64,000 bases of DNA from Capsicum annuum (taxonomy: Eukaryota; Streptophyta; Magnoliopsida; Solanales; Solanaceae): positions 138,836,323-138,900,322 of the forward strand of contig NC_061121.1 in assembly GCF_002878395.1 (NCBI RefSeq), read 5' to 3'. The notes below the pieces were generated by a model. It searched no databases, was not told the origin of the DNA, and was given only the letters and a program-made list of their open reading frames with translations. A program made the position numbers and the translations under genes. Positions 23,601-35,886 of this stretch are shown one piece after another (the stretch's first letter is position 1; every line of letters begins with the position of its first letter).

Positions 23601-26600
23601 AACAGAGATGTTCGTCCTTAGATAGGGGCTACCAGTGGACTGGCTCCTATAATTCGCCCAGCCCCTCCTCAAGGTGATTATCCAATACTGGTGATGGCTA
23701 GTGCCAGAATTTATTCTATACTTGACCACCCCGCCAGGAGCAGGAGAGCTCCCCAAATATTGTTACTGGTATGCTTTGTGTCTTCTATTTTGATTTTTAT
23801 GTGTTGTTTGACCCTAGGTCGAGTTTCTTTTATGTTACCCTATTGGTTGCTATGAATTTTGAGATAAGTTCTGAAAAGATCCCTGAGCGTTTCTACATTT
23901 CTAGCTTAGTAGGTGAGTCAGTTGTAGCTAAACAAATCTATAAAAAGTGTCCTATCACTGTCCTCCATAAAGTCATGTTAACAAACTTAATAGAGCTAGA
24001 TATGGTTGACTTTGATCTCATTCTTTGTATAGATTGGCTCCATTCCTATTATGCCTCTATAGATTGTCGCACCCGTGTGGTGAAATTTCAGTTTCTTGAT
24101 GAGCCAGTCTTTGAGTGGTTAGGTAATTTAGTGTCTCCAAAGAGTCATTTCATATCTTACATTAAGGCCAGAAAGTTGATATCCAAAGGTTGCATTTATC
24201 ATCTAGTTTAAGTCAATGACACAAAGTCTGAGACTCCAACACTTCAGTCCATCAGAGTGGTTAATGAGTCTCCTGATGTCATTCTTGAAGATTTTCTAGG
24301 GGTACCTCCTGATAGGGAAATAGAATTTGGTATTGACCTTCTTCCCAATACTCAGCCTAATTCTATTCCTCTATATCGTATGGCTCCCATAGATCTTAAG
24401 GAGTTGAAATGGAAACTCAAAAATCTACTAGATAAAGGTTTCATAAGGCCTAGTGTTTCTCCAAGCGGCACTCTCATCCTATTAGTGTGAAAAAAGATGG
24501 TTCTTTCCGAATGTGAATTGTCTATTGTCAGCTGAATAAAGTTACAATCAAGAAAAAATATCCCCTTTCAAGAATTGATGGCTTATTTGATCAACTCCTA
24601 GGTGCAAGTTATTTCTCAAAGATAGACCTTAGATCCTTCTATCATCAGCTTAAAGTAAGGGAATATGATATTACAAAGACAACCTTTAGAACCCATTATG
24701 GTCATTTTGAGTTTTTAGTCATGTCTTTCGGGATAACCAATGCCCCAGAAGCTTTCATGGACCTCATGAATAGAGAGTTCAAACAGTATCTAGACATATT
24801 TTTCATAGTATTCATAGATGATATCCTTGTATACTCCCACAGTGAGGACGACCATGTAGATCATCTTAAAGTTGTCTTGCAAATTCTTAGAGACCATTAA
24901 CTGTTTGCCATATTAAGTAAATGTGAATTTTGGCTAAGATCAGTAGCATTTCTCGGTCATATTGTCTCTGCCGATGGCATTAGAGTTGATCCCTAAAAGA
25001 TAGAAGCCATAAGGAATTGGCCTAGACTTATCTCTCTATCAGACATTAGGAGTTTCTTAGGTTTAGCTAGTTATTATTGCCATTTTATTGAAGGTTTCTC
25101 TTCTATTGCATCTCCTATATCTAGATTGACCCAAAAGAAAGTTAAGTTCCTATGGTCAGATTCATGTGAGAAGAGATTTTAGGAGTTGAAAACTCGACTC
25201 ACTTTAGCCCAGTTCTAGAATTACTTGATGGTACAGATGACTTTGTTGTTTATTGCGATACATCTAGAGTTGGTTTTGGTTTTGCGTTGATGTAGAGTGG
25301 TAAGGTCTTAGTCTATGCCTCTAGGCAGTTGAAGCCTCATGAAAAGAATTACCCAACACATGATCTTGACTTAGCTGCTATGGTATTTGCTTTAAAAATC
25401 TAGAGACATTATCTATATGGTGTGCATGTTGATGTGTTCATTGACCACAAAAGCTTTCAATATGTGTTTATGCAGAGGGAGTTAAATCTCCATCAGAGAT
25501 GGTGGTTAGAACTACTAAAACATTATGACATGAGTGTGCTGTATCATTCGGGCAAAGACAATGTAGTCACAGACACCCTTAGTCGATTGTCTATGGACAG
25601 TGTTGCTTATGTGGCTAATCATAAGAAAGAGTTAGCTCCGGAAGTGCACCGTTTAGATAGGTTAGGCATTAGGTTGGTTGATTCAGCTGAGGGTAGAGTT
25701 TGGGTACAGAGAAGAGAAAAATCTTCCTTAGTTTCTGAGGTGAAGTAGAAACAATATCAGGACACATCTTGGTTAAGTTGAAGGAGTCAGTTAAAGACCA
25801 AAAGGTAGAGGTTTTCTCTTAAAGGAGAGATAGTGTGCTGAGATATCAGAGTAGACTATGTGTACTATATGTAGATGTGTTGAGATAGTAGATTATGGCT
25901 GAGGAGCATGGTGCGTGTTACTCTATTCATCCCAATTTTACTAAAATGTATCGAGATTTATGAGAATCTATTGGTGGAGGGTATGTAAAAGGATATAGTG
26001 AGTCTGTAGAAAAGTCTGCAACTTGTCAACAGGTTAAGGTCAAGAACCAAAGGCCTGGTGGTGTTTTGCAAGAGTTTAGTATTCCTACATGGAAGTGGGA
26101 AGAGGTGAATATGGACTTTGTAACAGGGTTACATCATTTATATCGTCATCATGATTCAATTTGGGTTATTATGGATAGATTGACTAAGTCAGTGCATTTC
26201 TTGCTAGTTCATATGTCCTATACAACTGAGGATTACGCTAAGTTGTATATTCGGGAGTTAGTCAGATTGTATGGAGTGCCCTTTTCCATTATCTCAGATA
26301 GGAGTACTCAGTTCACCTCTCAATTTCGGAAAGCTTATTAGAAGGGTCTTGGTACCAAAGTTTATCTTAGTTCCGCTTTCCATCCTTAGATTGATGGTTA
26401 GGCAGAGAGGATCATTCATAATCTAGAAGATATGTTGAGAGCATGTGTACTTGATTTCAGGGGTAGTTGGGAATAGCATTTATCGTTGATTGAGTTTTCC
26501 AACAACATTAGTTATCATGCTTGCATTCAGATGGCCCCATTTGAGGCACTTTAAGGGAGAAGATATAGATCACCTATGGGATGGTTTGAAGTTGGTGGGG

Positions 26601-27167
26601 ATGCATTGTTAGGGCTAGATATGGTGTTAGAAGCTATGGAGAAAGTACAGTTGATTCAAGATAGGTTGAAAATGCTCAGAGTCATCAGAAGTCATATGCA
26701 GATGTAAGAAAAAGAGATCTTGAGTTTGGAGTTGATGATTTAGTCTATTTAAAAGTTTCACCCATGAAGGGGGTAAAGAGATTTGGCAGTAAAGGGAAAC
26801 TTAGTACCCGTTATATAGGTCCCTTCTGAATATTGAGCCATGTTAGGAAGGTGGCATTGAGCTTGAGTTGCCTAAAGATTTATCGCCCGTACATTCTGTG
26901 TTCCATGTGTCTTTGTTGAAGAAGTGTATTAGTGATCCAGCGGTTGTAGTACCCTTAGAAAGTATAGAGGTTCATGATAGCCTCTCTTATGAAGAAATTC
27001 CAGTTGAGATCCTTGACCATCAGACTTGTAGACTAAGGAACAAAGAAGTCCACCTAGTCAAGATTATTAGAAAAAATCAATCCATTGAGGGAGCCACTTA
27101 GGAAGTAGAAGCAGATATGCGGACCAAGTACCCTCATCTTTTCGTTGCAAATTTAGGTTCAGTTTAA
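23600..27167 (+). pseudogene. pol of element B (protease to chromodomain)
   Basis: Protease at 23771-24100 reads VLFDPRSSFFYVTL, where relatives have the aspartate in a DPGS-like site, so the Asp is kept and Gly is Arg. Reverse transcriptase at 24257-24900: the PPDREIEF and GFIRPSVSPSG blocks, a frameshift near 24485, then [27 protein letters not shown] and the catalytic [11 protein letters not shown] (about 24811-24843). RNase H lies at about 25200-25640. Integrase at 25960-26560 keeps the CxxC of its zinc finger, MDFVTGLHHLY with the first catalytic Asp, and SDRSTQFTS with the second. The chromodomain-side block at 26868-27160 ends in YPHLFVANLGSV and TAA at 27165. Many stops and frameshifts; not functional. 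Confidence 0.85.
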
Positions 27168-27343
27168 GGTAACAAGTTTCCTCAAATCATCTCTTTTCAA
27201 TCTAAGTTTCAGCTTTATATAGCCATTCATTCGATAGTTCATGCATTAGCAATCAATTGAGTCATGCTTTTAGTTGTATATGTCAGTTATGGCCTCAGTT
27301 TTCAGCATCTCAACTTCGCTAGCCACATTCGAGGACGAATGTT

Positions 27344-27358
27344 CCCAAGGGGAGATAT
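27344..27358 (+). other. Polypurine tract of element B
   Basis: CCCAAGGGGAGATAT immediately before the 3' LTR. It primes plus-strand DNA synthesis. Element F has the same tract (57064-57077) in the same ATTCGAG...GAATG context. Confidence 0.85.
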
Positions 27359-29741
27359 TATAATATCCCAAATATTTTCTAGCTTAAATTCATTCATAGA
27401 ATGTTAAGGGATGTCTTCAAAAATGATTAATGTTTGTTTAGCAAAGAATTTTCTAGATTTCAACATTTCATTGTGTGGGAGATTAAATAAACTTTCCATC
27501 GATACCAAATTCGCCCAAATTTGACACTTGGTAAAGAAGTTAGAGCATTTCTAAGTTGACAGCATGCCAATTGGGCAGTCACTACGTCGCGGTGAAGGAA
27601 AATTTCTTAATTGTCAATTGCAAGTGGACCACCATGATGTTGGCGCATCGCGTCGAGGTCCAAATTCCCATTCATCAATTTCTAGTGGACCTCCGCCATA
27701 TTGACGCATCGCCGAGTGGTCCATTTTCCCAATTTTCAAATTTCAGTATCCCAACTCGATATGGGCGCATCACACCGAAGGGAAAAATGGAATTTCTATT
27801 GGGCACCGCGATGGTGGCGCATTGTGTTGATGTTTCAGGTCCCAATTATCAAAATCCAGTGGGACAACGTAATAGCTCCGTGTCGTGGAGGACCCCAATT
27901 ACCCATTCATCAGTTTTTAGTGAGACGCCGCGATAGTGGGGCGTCGCGGTGGCCCATTAAATTGGGACCCAGTTATGTTTTTTTCAGTTTTGTTCAAAAG
28001 TCAAAAAGGGTATTTTGGACATTTTCCCAGTCCCCAATTCTATCTAAACACAAGATTTAGGTCTATTACAAGCATCTTATGATATATTTCTCAAGATTTC
28101 TCTCGACCAAAAACCCTATGCTCCAACAATCAACCTAAAGAATCCTACGATTACATAATCCTTTTTGTAAATTAATTCAAGATTCAAGATTCCCAACACA
28201 TGAATTGCAAGAATCATCACACAAGAGAACAAATGGAGGCTCAAAAGCAAGGTTGTTCATCTAGTTCATCATCCAAGGTATGTGGGGTTTGAACAAGGAT
28301 AAATCTTTCGTTCTTGTGCCCAAAAACTTGAATTTTATTAAAGATTACATGATTTATAAGTTGTTTTAATTTTATGAAGATATAAGTGATTTAAGCCTTG
28401 AATCGCATGTTTATCTCCCCTATTTATGCTTTGAATTGAGGATTTATAACATGAATTGTACATCCTTATTGTGAATTTATAATTTCAAGTGTTTCCAAGA
28501 TAACTGTTGAGAATTAAGCTTCATTATTAAATTGTGATCATTTTTGTACATATTCTTTAAACCCAAGTATGAATTTTGATATTTCACAAAGATTATTTTG
28601 TTAGCTTTCTTTAACAAGCAAGCATTTAAATTTTAAAGAAAGATTGATCTTCCGAACCTACGCTAAGATAGGAATCCACATTATTTATGATTTAAAGAAG
28701 AGAGAAGCATAATTGGTTTTTGTTATAAACCCTTGTGATGTTTTAAGGTGGATTTCCTGAAAGTTCTAAGCAATAAGTATGGGAGTATTATTTAGCACTG
28801 AGCTGGGTATGATTCCAAGGTCTTATGCCCCAGAACTACGTGCCACCATAGGTTTATGATTTGTCTATAGTGGGCTAAGATAGTGATCACTAAAGTTAAG
28901 GTTCTATTCCGATGGCAAAGGTAGAACAGCTCTCCCCAATGTGGGCAAGATGTTGTACTCCATGTCTGCTTATATAGTTGTTGGTTAGAAGAAACTCCCT
29001 GAGTCCCAAAGTCCCTATGTACCAAAGTTCTAAGATTTCCAAAGCTCCCAAAGCTTCTGAGTTTCAAAAGAAAAGAATGATAGAAAAGCTTTTATAAGAC
29101 TAAGAGTTATGATTCACTAGATTTACAAGTATGATTTGTTATACATGATTTTATATTTTAATATTAAAGATAATCAAGCTTATGTGAGTCACATACATCC
29201 ATATGCATTTACTTTATAATTTTGATGATGTTAACTTATGCATTACACCCCCATATACTCAGTACATCCTCAAAGTGTTGATCCACATATATGTCTATGT
29301 GCTACATTGTCTTATAATGTTGATTCAGGTGCTCAGTATCATCAGCGTGAGTAGTTCGAGCATCTCTATTTACGCTCCCACAGTTGGTGAGTCTTCATGA
29401 TTTGAGGGCCTACTTTTTCAATTTTCCAGCTTTCATAGTAATTGAGTTATAATTTTCAGCTTAGCCTGAGTTAGTTGGGGGTTTGTCCCAATGGCTCTCT
29501 AGTTCTTTAGTAGTAGAGACTTATCAGACTGCGAATTTAATCACAGACTTTCAGTATTTGTTATTCAGACAGTACCTATAGTTTATTCAGTTCAGTTATT
29601 GTTATAATACAACACTATTTCGTTATTAGATTATCTTAAAGTAAGGTTCAGATCTAGTAGCAGGCTCAAAGGGTAGGCTTGGGGCTACTCATAGCCTTGA
29701 GCACCGTGTGATGTCTTGGGATTAGATTTTGGGGCATTACC
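27359..29741 (+). repeat. 3' LTR of element B
   Basis: Begins TATAATATCCC (TG changed to TA) and ends GGGGCATTACC (CA changed to CC), aligned with the 5' LTR throughout. Followed by ATAAG, the right target duplication. The array lies at 27570-27955 with CGAT-equivalent cores at 27635, 27696, 27757, 27809, about 27869 and 27931, repeating the spacing of the 5' copy. The box AAGGGTATTTTGGACATTTT is at 28007-28026 and the AAGGTATGTGG site at 28275. Confidence 0.88.
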
Positions 29742-29766
29742 ATAAGGCATAATGACACACATTCTA

Positions 29767-30090
29767 TCAAGATTTAAACCTTTTACCCAATTTCACATCT
29801 TCTTTGCAATTCGGTTCTTTGGGCAATGGTAGGAATATCAATAGGCCACTAGTTGAACTTTGGAAGTTGATCTTCCTGGACTTTGAGTGTGCGGCTTCTG
29901 TGTACTCTTTTGGAACATCAAACTCTGAAGTGTAAGGATGGTGCTCCCTCTCCCCAAAATGCATTATTTTCCTGGGTAGGTGAATTTTCATCACATTCAC
30001 CAAGCATAATGTTGAAAAATGGTTTGAATGAGGTCTATCCTATAATTCCAGAATTGTATCCCTATTAGCATCCTCACTCTGAAATGGACT
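29767..30090 (-). pseudogene. ORF1 C-terminal fragment of element C (unrecognised protein)
   Basis: A minus-strand frame reading SPFQSEDANRDTILEL, a stop, then RPHSNHFSTLCLV, MKIHLPRKIMHFGEREHHPY, SEFDVPKEY and the end KLGKRFKS. It matches the C-terminus of ORF1 in element D (PHSKHFFTLCWVGMMEVKLP, YIFELVIPK, LGKRFKFSKW) residue for residue in many places. I do not recognise the family. The fragment lies directly after the primer site, so the N-terminal about 330 residues seen in D are deleted here. A second copy of the last part is at 19870-19930, so the end of the ORF is locally duplicated and element B landed between the copies. Confidence 0.6.
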
Positions 30091-30120
30091 TGAGTCAACT
30101 AACTCTGAACGCCCAATTAT

Positions 30121-30138
30121 TCCCTGCCAACGACGCCA
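30121..30138 (-). other. Primer-binding site of element C (tRNA-Asp type)
   Basis: Minus strand TGGCGTCGTTGGCAGGGA, close to TGGCGCCGTTGCCGGGGA, the tRNA-Asp complement used by Athila/Tat-like plant elements. It lies four bases inside the 5' LTR edge. Confidence 0.8.
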
Positions 30139-30142
30139 TTTT

Positions 30143-31637
30143 TTATAACGCTCAACTCATACATCCATTTGAGTATAAAGTAGTCGTTGTAAATATAATT
30201 ACCTAACTTTGAGCATGGGTCGAATACATAAGGAACAATATGAGTGGCAATTAAATAAGTTCAAAATTGAAGTCACTTGCTAAATTCAAACATATTTTAC
30301 AAATATTTTGGGAGATTTTGAATTTTCTCAAAGATATAATTATTTCTAGGCTACTAAAATACTAACTCTTGACTAAGAGTAATTTGAGAATAAACAATTA
30401 GAAATTGATCTTGGGATTATGTTTTTCTAGGGGAAATTTATGCATAGGAACATGGTGATTCAATTTAAATTCTAATAGTTAATTATGTGGTAGGCTCGGT
30501 TGAAAGTCCTTGAGGCTAGTTTTTCAACAAAGTCTCAAATATGTCACTCATTGACCCGTTCGAGTACCTAACGAGTGTGTCAATTAAAGCCACCCAACAC
30601 CTTAATTGGGAATCCCTATTTCTAGGATGATACCCAAGGTATAGTCAACCTAATAATCACCCTTTTGTCTAAGACAGTGAAAATTAGCAAACAACGCCCA
30701 TTAATTATCTACTATTGCCTTGGTTCCTATATCCTTATTTCAAGGATGAGGTTGGTTCAAAAAGTTCACCCAAACCCCTCTTTCAAGGATGGTTTAATCT
30801 TTTAAGAGTTTAGGATTTTCACCCACAAACCCATTTTGAGTATGTAGGGCTTTAACACACAAATACCAACCAATTTAATCAAGTAATAGTAAAACCTATC
30901 ATCAATAAACTAGAATCTACATAAATACATCACAATCCACGTACAATTGCACCTTATTCTAACATAATCCCAAGTGGAAGAACTAGTAACTCATAAATAT
31001 AATAAACAATAATAGACCAAAGTTTCCATCAAATAGATTCATGAAAAATAATGAGAATGCAAACCACACTTTAAATTTCAATGAATCCTCAATGAGGTTT
31101 GCGAATTCTTCACGTAGGAGTAACTTTAATGTCTTCTTATCTGAAGACTAGTATAAATTTTTATCCAAGCTCCAAGTAATACAAATACCCTAACTAAAGG
31201 TTGGATAAAAATCTCTAGAATGTCCAAAACTGAGAGAGAGTTTGAACCTTTAAGGGATTTGGGGTTGGATGGGAAAAATTGCTATATTATCCTTAGGTGA
31301 ATTCCCATATAGCTGCGATCACAGAAGCATTACCGCGACCATGGTAAGGAAACCACGATCGCAGTACGTTGAGCTGACTTACTGGCCGCGATCGCAGTCC
31401 ACGGACCATGATCGTGGAAACTGAGGCTTGTTTCTTCACAAGGTCTTCCAGCAGCACTTCTCTACTCTTTTTTGATTATTTTTAGCTCAAGTTCACATCT
31501 CTCCATTTCATAACCTGTATGCCTACAAAATAAGGATATTAATGCATTTGATCACACATATGTCTCATTTACACATTCAGAGCATTGTAATTACACAAAT
31601 GTTGAGTGTAAATGAGTGGTAAATTCTCCACTCATCA
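30143..31637 (-). repeat. 5' LTR of element C (1495 bp)
   Basis: Runs from TTATAACGCTCAACTCA (next to the primer site) to CTCCACTCATCA at 31637. Aligns with the two parts of the 3' LTR. Palindromic GATCGC motifs at 31305-31435 include CCGCGATCGCAG and CACGATCGCAG, a perfect GCGATCGC palindrome among them; the decayed box lies at 31270-31295. No protein motif inside. Confidence 0.82.
31305..31435 (-). promoter_or_regulatory. GATCGC palindromic cluster, 5' LTR of C
   Basis: Six or so copies of (C)CGCGATCGCAG or its decayed form in both orientations within about 130 bp: TGCGATCACAG, ACCGCGACCATGG, CACGATCGCAG, GCCGCGATCGCAG, CATGATCGTGG. CG-rich relative to surroundings. A matching cluster is in the 3' LTR and a third in the interior (19565-19655). 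Confidence 0.75.
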
Positions 31638-32218
31638 ACGACCAATAACTTTGGCCTTTGTAGATGTTGCCAAGGAACAAATTTTAATTTTAACCTACAC
31701 CAACTAAAGTTGCATCATTAAAGTTAGAAATTAGTTTGTTTTGATTCGAACCTCATGTTTCATTAAAAATCCTACGAATACAAATGAACTACACACCCTA
31801 GAAAATTTAACTTCCAGACTCAAAAACATGATCAAAGTTCTAAGTTAGAGCATCTCAATAGAATATAGGTCCCACATCTAATAAGTAATTTTAACCAAAA
31901 TCCTCCCAATATCACAAAATGAGTAAAAAAGCATTAGAACCAGAACCAAGGGTACCTCTTGCCAAGAATCAACATTTTGGAGATAACAGAGCTGTCAAAA
32001 TTGGCATTCAAAAATGTTGGACAAAAGTTTAGGTCAGATACCAAATACATAATAGGAAAATATCAAAAATAGAGAATTGGCTATAATAACCAAACACACT
32101 AACCGTTTATAGAATTGTTTAGCTATAGCTACTCATAAATGACTTGGGTAAGCTATGGGAATGCTTTAAATTTCAAAAAGGCATAGAAATGATGGTAATG
32201 ACCTAGATGGTCATTATA
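31638..32218 (-). repeat. 3' LTR of element H, right segment
   Basis: Continues the LTR of H after element C; the first five bases ACGAC are C's target duplication. It carries the rest of the palindromic cluster (CTTTGGCCTTTGTAGATGTT, related to CTTTGGCCTTCGCGAACG in Solanaceae relatives known to me) and ends at 32218 with GGTCATTATA, the complement of the LTR start TATAATGACC. Confidence 0.65.
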
Positions 32219-34609
32219 ATATCCACTACAAAAAGGACTTTCATATGTAAAAGTATAGGATCAAGATATACCTGAAAGATAGAAGAGCTGAGGATACTGG
32301 GTCTGTATCTCCCTCTTGATCTCTTAAGTATCCTTCTCAACAAGATGATGCCTTTATTTAATATTAACAACTAGAATTTCTCAAAAATGCAACCATCTAA
32401 CATTCCTAGCTAATATAGAGATTGGATCCTCTATCGATGTCATCCACTCATCCTATTTAAATAAGTCCCAATAAAGTATATAATACTAATTAAGGATATA
32501 TGATCGCATCATAGATACATGAAAGAATACTAGAACAAGTCAAAAGTTGGGGGGCAAGGCTAACTCATAAGCAACTTCTTTAATACTCTGAAGTATCTCA
32601 AACAACGTGATGTACCTGGGATGATATTGAGCCTATTCCCAAACCTCATCATGCCCTTCATTGGCTGTACTCAACATAAAACTCGATCACCATCTTCAAA
32701 CATCAAAGAAAAAAGTCTACGGTCAGCATAGCTCTTTTGCCTACACTATGCTTCTTGTAGCCAATCCTAAACCAACCAAACTCATTCCGAATTCTTATGA
32801 AGAAAGTCGGTATAATGTGGACTAACCTTCAAAGGCTCAAGACAACTTATCCATGATCGAAAAAGACTACCATACAATATCTCAAATGGTACTATCTCAA
32901 TTTTTAAATTGTATATTATTATAAGGAAACTCCACTAAGGCTAAATATTTCTCCCACTGACCTCTAAAGTCCATAACTCACACATGGAGTATATCCTCAA
33001 AAATATGATAGTGTTCTTTGACTAACCATCCATCTAAGAGTGGAACATAATGCTAAGCTCAACCTATGTACCCAACTCCTCTTGAATTAATTCCAGAAGC
33101 TAGAAGTGAACATTAAGCCTCTATTTGAAATAATTCACATAGGTACTCCATTAAGGCAAACTATCTCCCTGATGTAAATATGGGCTAACCTCTCAAAATA
33201 TCAGGAAAGCTAAATAGAAATGAAATAAGTTGATTTGATCAACCAACCTATGATGACCAAAATTATATTAGAACTATGAGAGGTGGGAAGAAACCCACTC
33301 TTAAAGTCCATCATAATTCACTCGAACTTCAATTTAGGAATTGTAGTCTCTAAAGAAAGCTATCGGGTCTTTAATGTTCAACCCTAACCTACTCATAACA
33401 CATAGAACAAGCAACAACGTAGGATATACTTTTTTCATGCTACTCTACCAGTAATGCTGCCTTAAATCTCTATACATCTTAGTTGTGCAAGTATGAATAA
33501 GTATCTAGAGGAATAAGACCCCCAAAGAATCAACAAGATCAAGTGTCCAGCTCTTAAAATACAAACATAACCATCAAATCTCAAAATACCCTCTGAATAT
33601 AAGGTATCCCCAATTAACTCACCTCGCAGCACCTAATCATGAATACATAAATTATATTATCCTTAAAATGATGACTATGAATCTGTTCAAGTAAAGTAGT
33701 CCCACCATCAATGCTAGCAATAATACTCCTAGGGTTTGAAATATCATGTCAAACCATCATGTTGGCTATGGGCTTAATGTACAAAGCAAAATGCCACTGC
33801 CAAACTCAAATGAAGGCCAAGCTACTAATACTCACTAACTTTTTTCTTAAGGCATCTGCAACAATATTTATGCTACCCCGGTGGTATAAAATAGAGATGC
33901 CATAGTGCTTCAGTAACTCAATCCACCTATGTTGTTTCATATTAAGCTCTTTATGAGTCATGATGTATAGAAGACTATGATAAGTAGTAGATCTCTAACA
34001 ATGAAAAACATACAGATAATGTCTTTAGATCATAAGTACAAAGACTACTATCTCAAACTCCAAGTCATAAGTAGGGTAGTTATGTTCATAAACCTTCAGT
34101 TGACTCAATTCATATGTAATAAATCAACCTTGATGCTTTAGAACACAACCCAAACCGATACTACAAGCATCATAATAAATAGTGAACACCTCATATTTAG
34201 TTCGAAGAATCAAAATAGGAGCTAAATTAAGAAAGACTTTAAGTTTTAGAAATCTTTCCTCATAATCCCTGGACCACTAAAAAGAAACATCCTTCCTGGT
34301 CAACCTAGTCATAGGCATTGTAGTAGTAGCAAAGGCCTCAAAGAATCTGCTATACTAACCTGTTAAGTCAATGATTGTGTGAAATCAACTAGAGAGGTAT
34401 GTTAGGCCCAATCACAAATAGCCCCATCCTTCACCGAATTTACCATAATCTCATAGAATGCCCTAGGAATATCACATACTCTATCAGAATTCACACTTTG
34501 AGAATTTTGCAAAAATTTTAGGATCTCTCAATGTCTAGAGCGAAAACCTCAAATCCCGCTAGTGCTTCTCACTACTCTTAGAATATACAAGAATATCATC
34601 AGTAAATAT
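32219..34609 (-). pseudogene. pol 3' half of element H (RT end to integrase/chromodomain)
   Basis: Minus-strand remnants. At 34560-34609 reverse transcriptase reads FTDDILVYSK (FIDD changed to FTDD) right at the insertion of D. At about 34240-34290 a RLTRKDVSF block with WSRDYEERF is seen; at about 33905-33940 the RNase H end KELNMKQHRWIELLKHY. Integrase text lies at 32800-33060 (KEHYHIFEDILHVCVMDF, then YLALVEFPYNN). The chromodomain side is at about 32250-32450. All frames are interrupted. The remainder of pol and gag is missing past element D. Confidence 0.65.
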
Positions 34610-35886
34610 TGATAACACTCAGATTACACTCTTGGATAGGTGTAGCAGATGTTGTCAATATATTTACCAACAAAATAGTAAGAGTCAAATCCATAGGGAA
34701 TAATGTGAGCGGTGATTGAGTAGGCGCTAAATGAAAGTAACATGCTAACTTCAAACCTAAGATAAAAGTATTTTGGGGGATTTTTGAAATTTTCAAAAAT
34801 ATAAGAATTTTTGGGCTTCTAGAAGACTAACTCAAGGCTAAGAATAACTAGAGTGTAATAAATTAGGAGTGGATCTTGGGGTTATGCCATTTGAGGTGTG
34901 AACTTATGCATAGGCAATTGAGAATTTATCCAACTTTAGCTATAAGTAATGGGTAGGCTGTATTTATAGGTCTTAGTATTAATCTTTTACTAAAACAATA
35001 AATGTCACAGATGGGTTCGTTGGAATACCTCATAAGTATAATAATTTCACCAATCTATTACTTTAGTTAACATCCTTATTTCTAAGAGATGCTATTAATT
35101 GACCTAATTTAAGTATTGTTTACAATTATTCCTCACCCATACCACCACTTTCAAGGATTATATGGGTTCAAAAGTAATAGGGGTTTGCAACCCCCAATTC
35201 TTAGTTAAAACATGGAATAAATGCAAAACACATAATAGATAGCTAAGTAGGAAGATAAATTAACAACACCAATGCACTAGTCACAATCTACTCAAGCATA
35301 ACCCCAAGAGGAAGAATTATCTACTAATAAAGATAGAAAGTAAAGACGTACCAAAATTTCCTCCAAATTGATCCATAAAAAATAAATAGAATGTAAATCC
35401 AAACTTTAATTTCAATAAATCCTTAATGGAAATCGCTAATCCTTTTCTTGGAAATTACTTTAGTGACTTCTTAGCTCAATAGTATTGCAATTATACTAAA
35501 AGATCCAACATTAAAAATGAAATATAAATGATAAAATTTAATGAAAATGTGCTAAAAACCCTTATTCAATCCCTAATTCCACATTTGCTAAATATTACAA
35601 AAATTCCACCTTGCTCTTAATCTACTTAAGCAGATCCAAAGTGGATGGAGAACAAATAGAGAGCAGATGAAAAATAAATCCAAAGCAGATGTAAAGCGGA
35701 TGCAAAGAAGATGGACTTTTGTATTCCATATTTGACCTCTCTTTCCTTTGAATAACTTTCTCATCATCCTTTTCAAATTTTACCTGTACAACAAGTATAA
35801 GTATGAGATTAACATAAATTCAATGGACAAACATGATAATTTAAGCTTAAAAGGTGCTAGCAATTTGTTCAATTGAAGACTTATCA
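34610..35886 (-). repeat. 3' LTR of element D (1277 bp)
   Basis: Begins TGATAACACTCAGATTACAC and ends GACTTATCA, followed by the purine tract seen on the minus strand as AGTTTTGAGGGC (35887-35898). Its first 120 bp match 62098-62232 (TACACTCTTGGATAGGTGTA and GTAGTGAT/GCGGTGAT text), proving the pair. Motifs GCAGATCC, GTGGATG, GCAGATG, GCGGATG recur at 35622-35715, with the box GGTGGAATTTTTGTAATATT downstream on the minus strand (35588-35612). Confidence 0.75.
35588..35715 (-). promoter_or_regulatory. CATCTGCTTTGGAT repeat cluster and box, LTR of D
   Basis: Reading the minus strand, CATCCGCTTTACATCTGC and further CATCTGC/CATCCAC/GGATCTGC motifs recur five or six times, ending with GGATCTGCTTAAG, which contains the CTTAAG palindrome. 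The box follows directly. The GCTTAAG-plus-GATCC/GTCC signature also occurs in the interior tandem repeats of D (41032-41300). Confidence 0.55.

Larger units (their letters stand above)
19936..29741 (+). mobile_element. Element B: full-length Ty3/gypsy (Tekay-like), 9.8 kb
   Basis: Complete structure: 5' LTR 19936-22340, primer site 22345-22357, gag 22549 onward, protease, reverse transcriptase, RNase H, integrase and a chromodomain-type end to 27167, purine tract 27344-27358, 3' LTR 27359-29741 and a 4/5 target duplication. The two LTRs differ at many positions (roughly 10-15% by eye), so the insertion is not recent. It sits in the interior of element C. Gag wording and the purine tract GTTCCCAAGGGGAGATAT are shared with F, so B, F and G form one broad group. 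Confidence 0.9.
13912..31637 (-). mobile_element. Element C: non-autonomous LTR element, tRNA-Asp type primer site
   Basis: A minus-strand element with LTRs at 13912-17948 (3', containing solo LTR K) and 30143-31637 (5'), flanked by ATGAC (13907-13911) and ACGAC (31638-31642), a 4/5 target duplication. Without the inserts K and B its interior is only about 2.4 kb and has no gag-pol; it holds the C-terminal part of an unrecognised protein (ORF1) shared with element D. Terminal TG is changed to CG at 13912. It is inserted into the palindromic cluster of the LTR of element H. Lineage: the primer site suggests the Athila/Tat side of Ty3/gypsy, but with no pol this is inference. Confidence 0.75.
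11687..34609 (-). mobile_element. Element H: Ty3/gypsy (Tekay/Del-like), split by C and D
   Basis: A minus-strand element in two visible host segments. 11687-13911 plus 31638-32218 form the 3' LTR, and 32219-34609 is the 3' half of pol. Element C (13912-31637) interrupts the LTR and element D starts inside the reverse transcriptase at 34610. The rest of the element (5' pol, gag, 5' LTR) is not found beyond D, so it was probably deleted. The left edge abuts the second LTR of element A. Confidence 0.7.

Noticed and set aside
27556..28060. Overlapping ORFs of 126 and 119 codons in the 3' LTR of B
   Set aside because: They cover the 61-bp hairpin array; open frames come from the CG-rich repeat. 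The 5' LTR does not keep them and no protein motif is seen.
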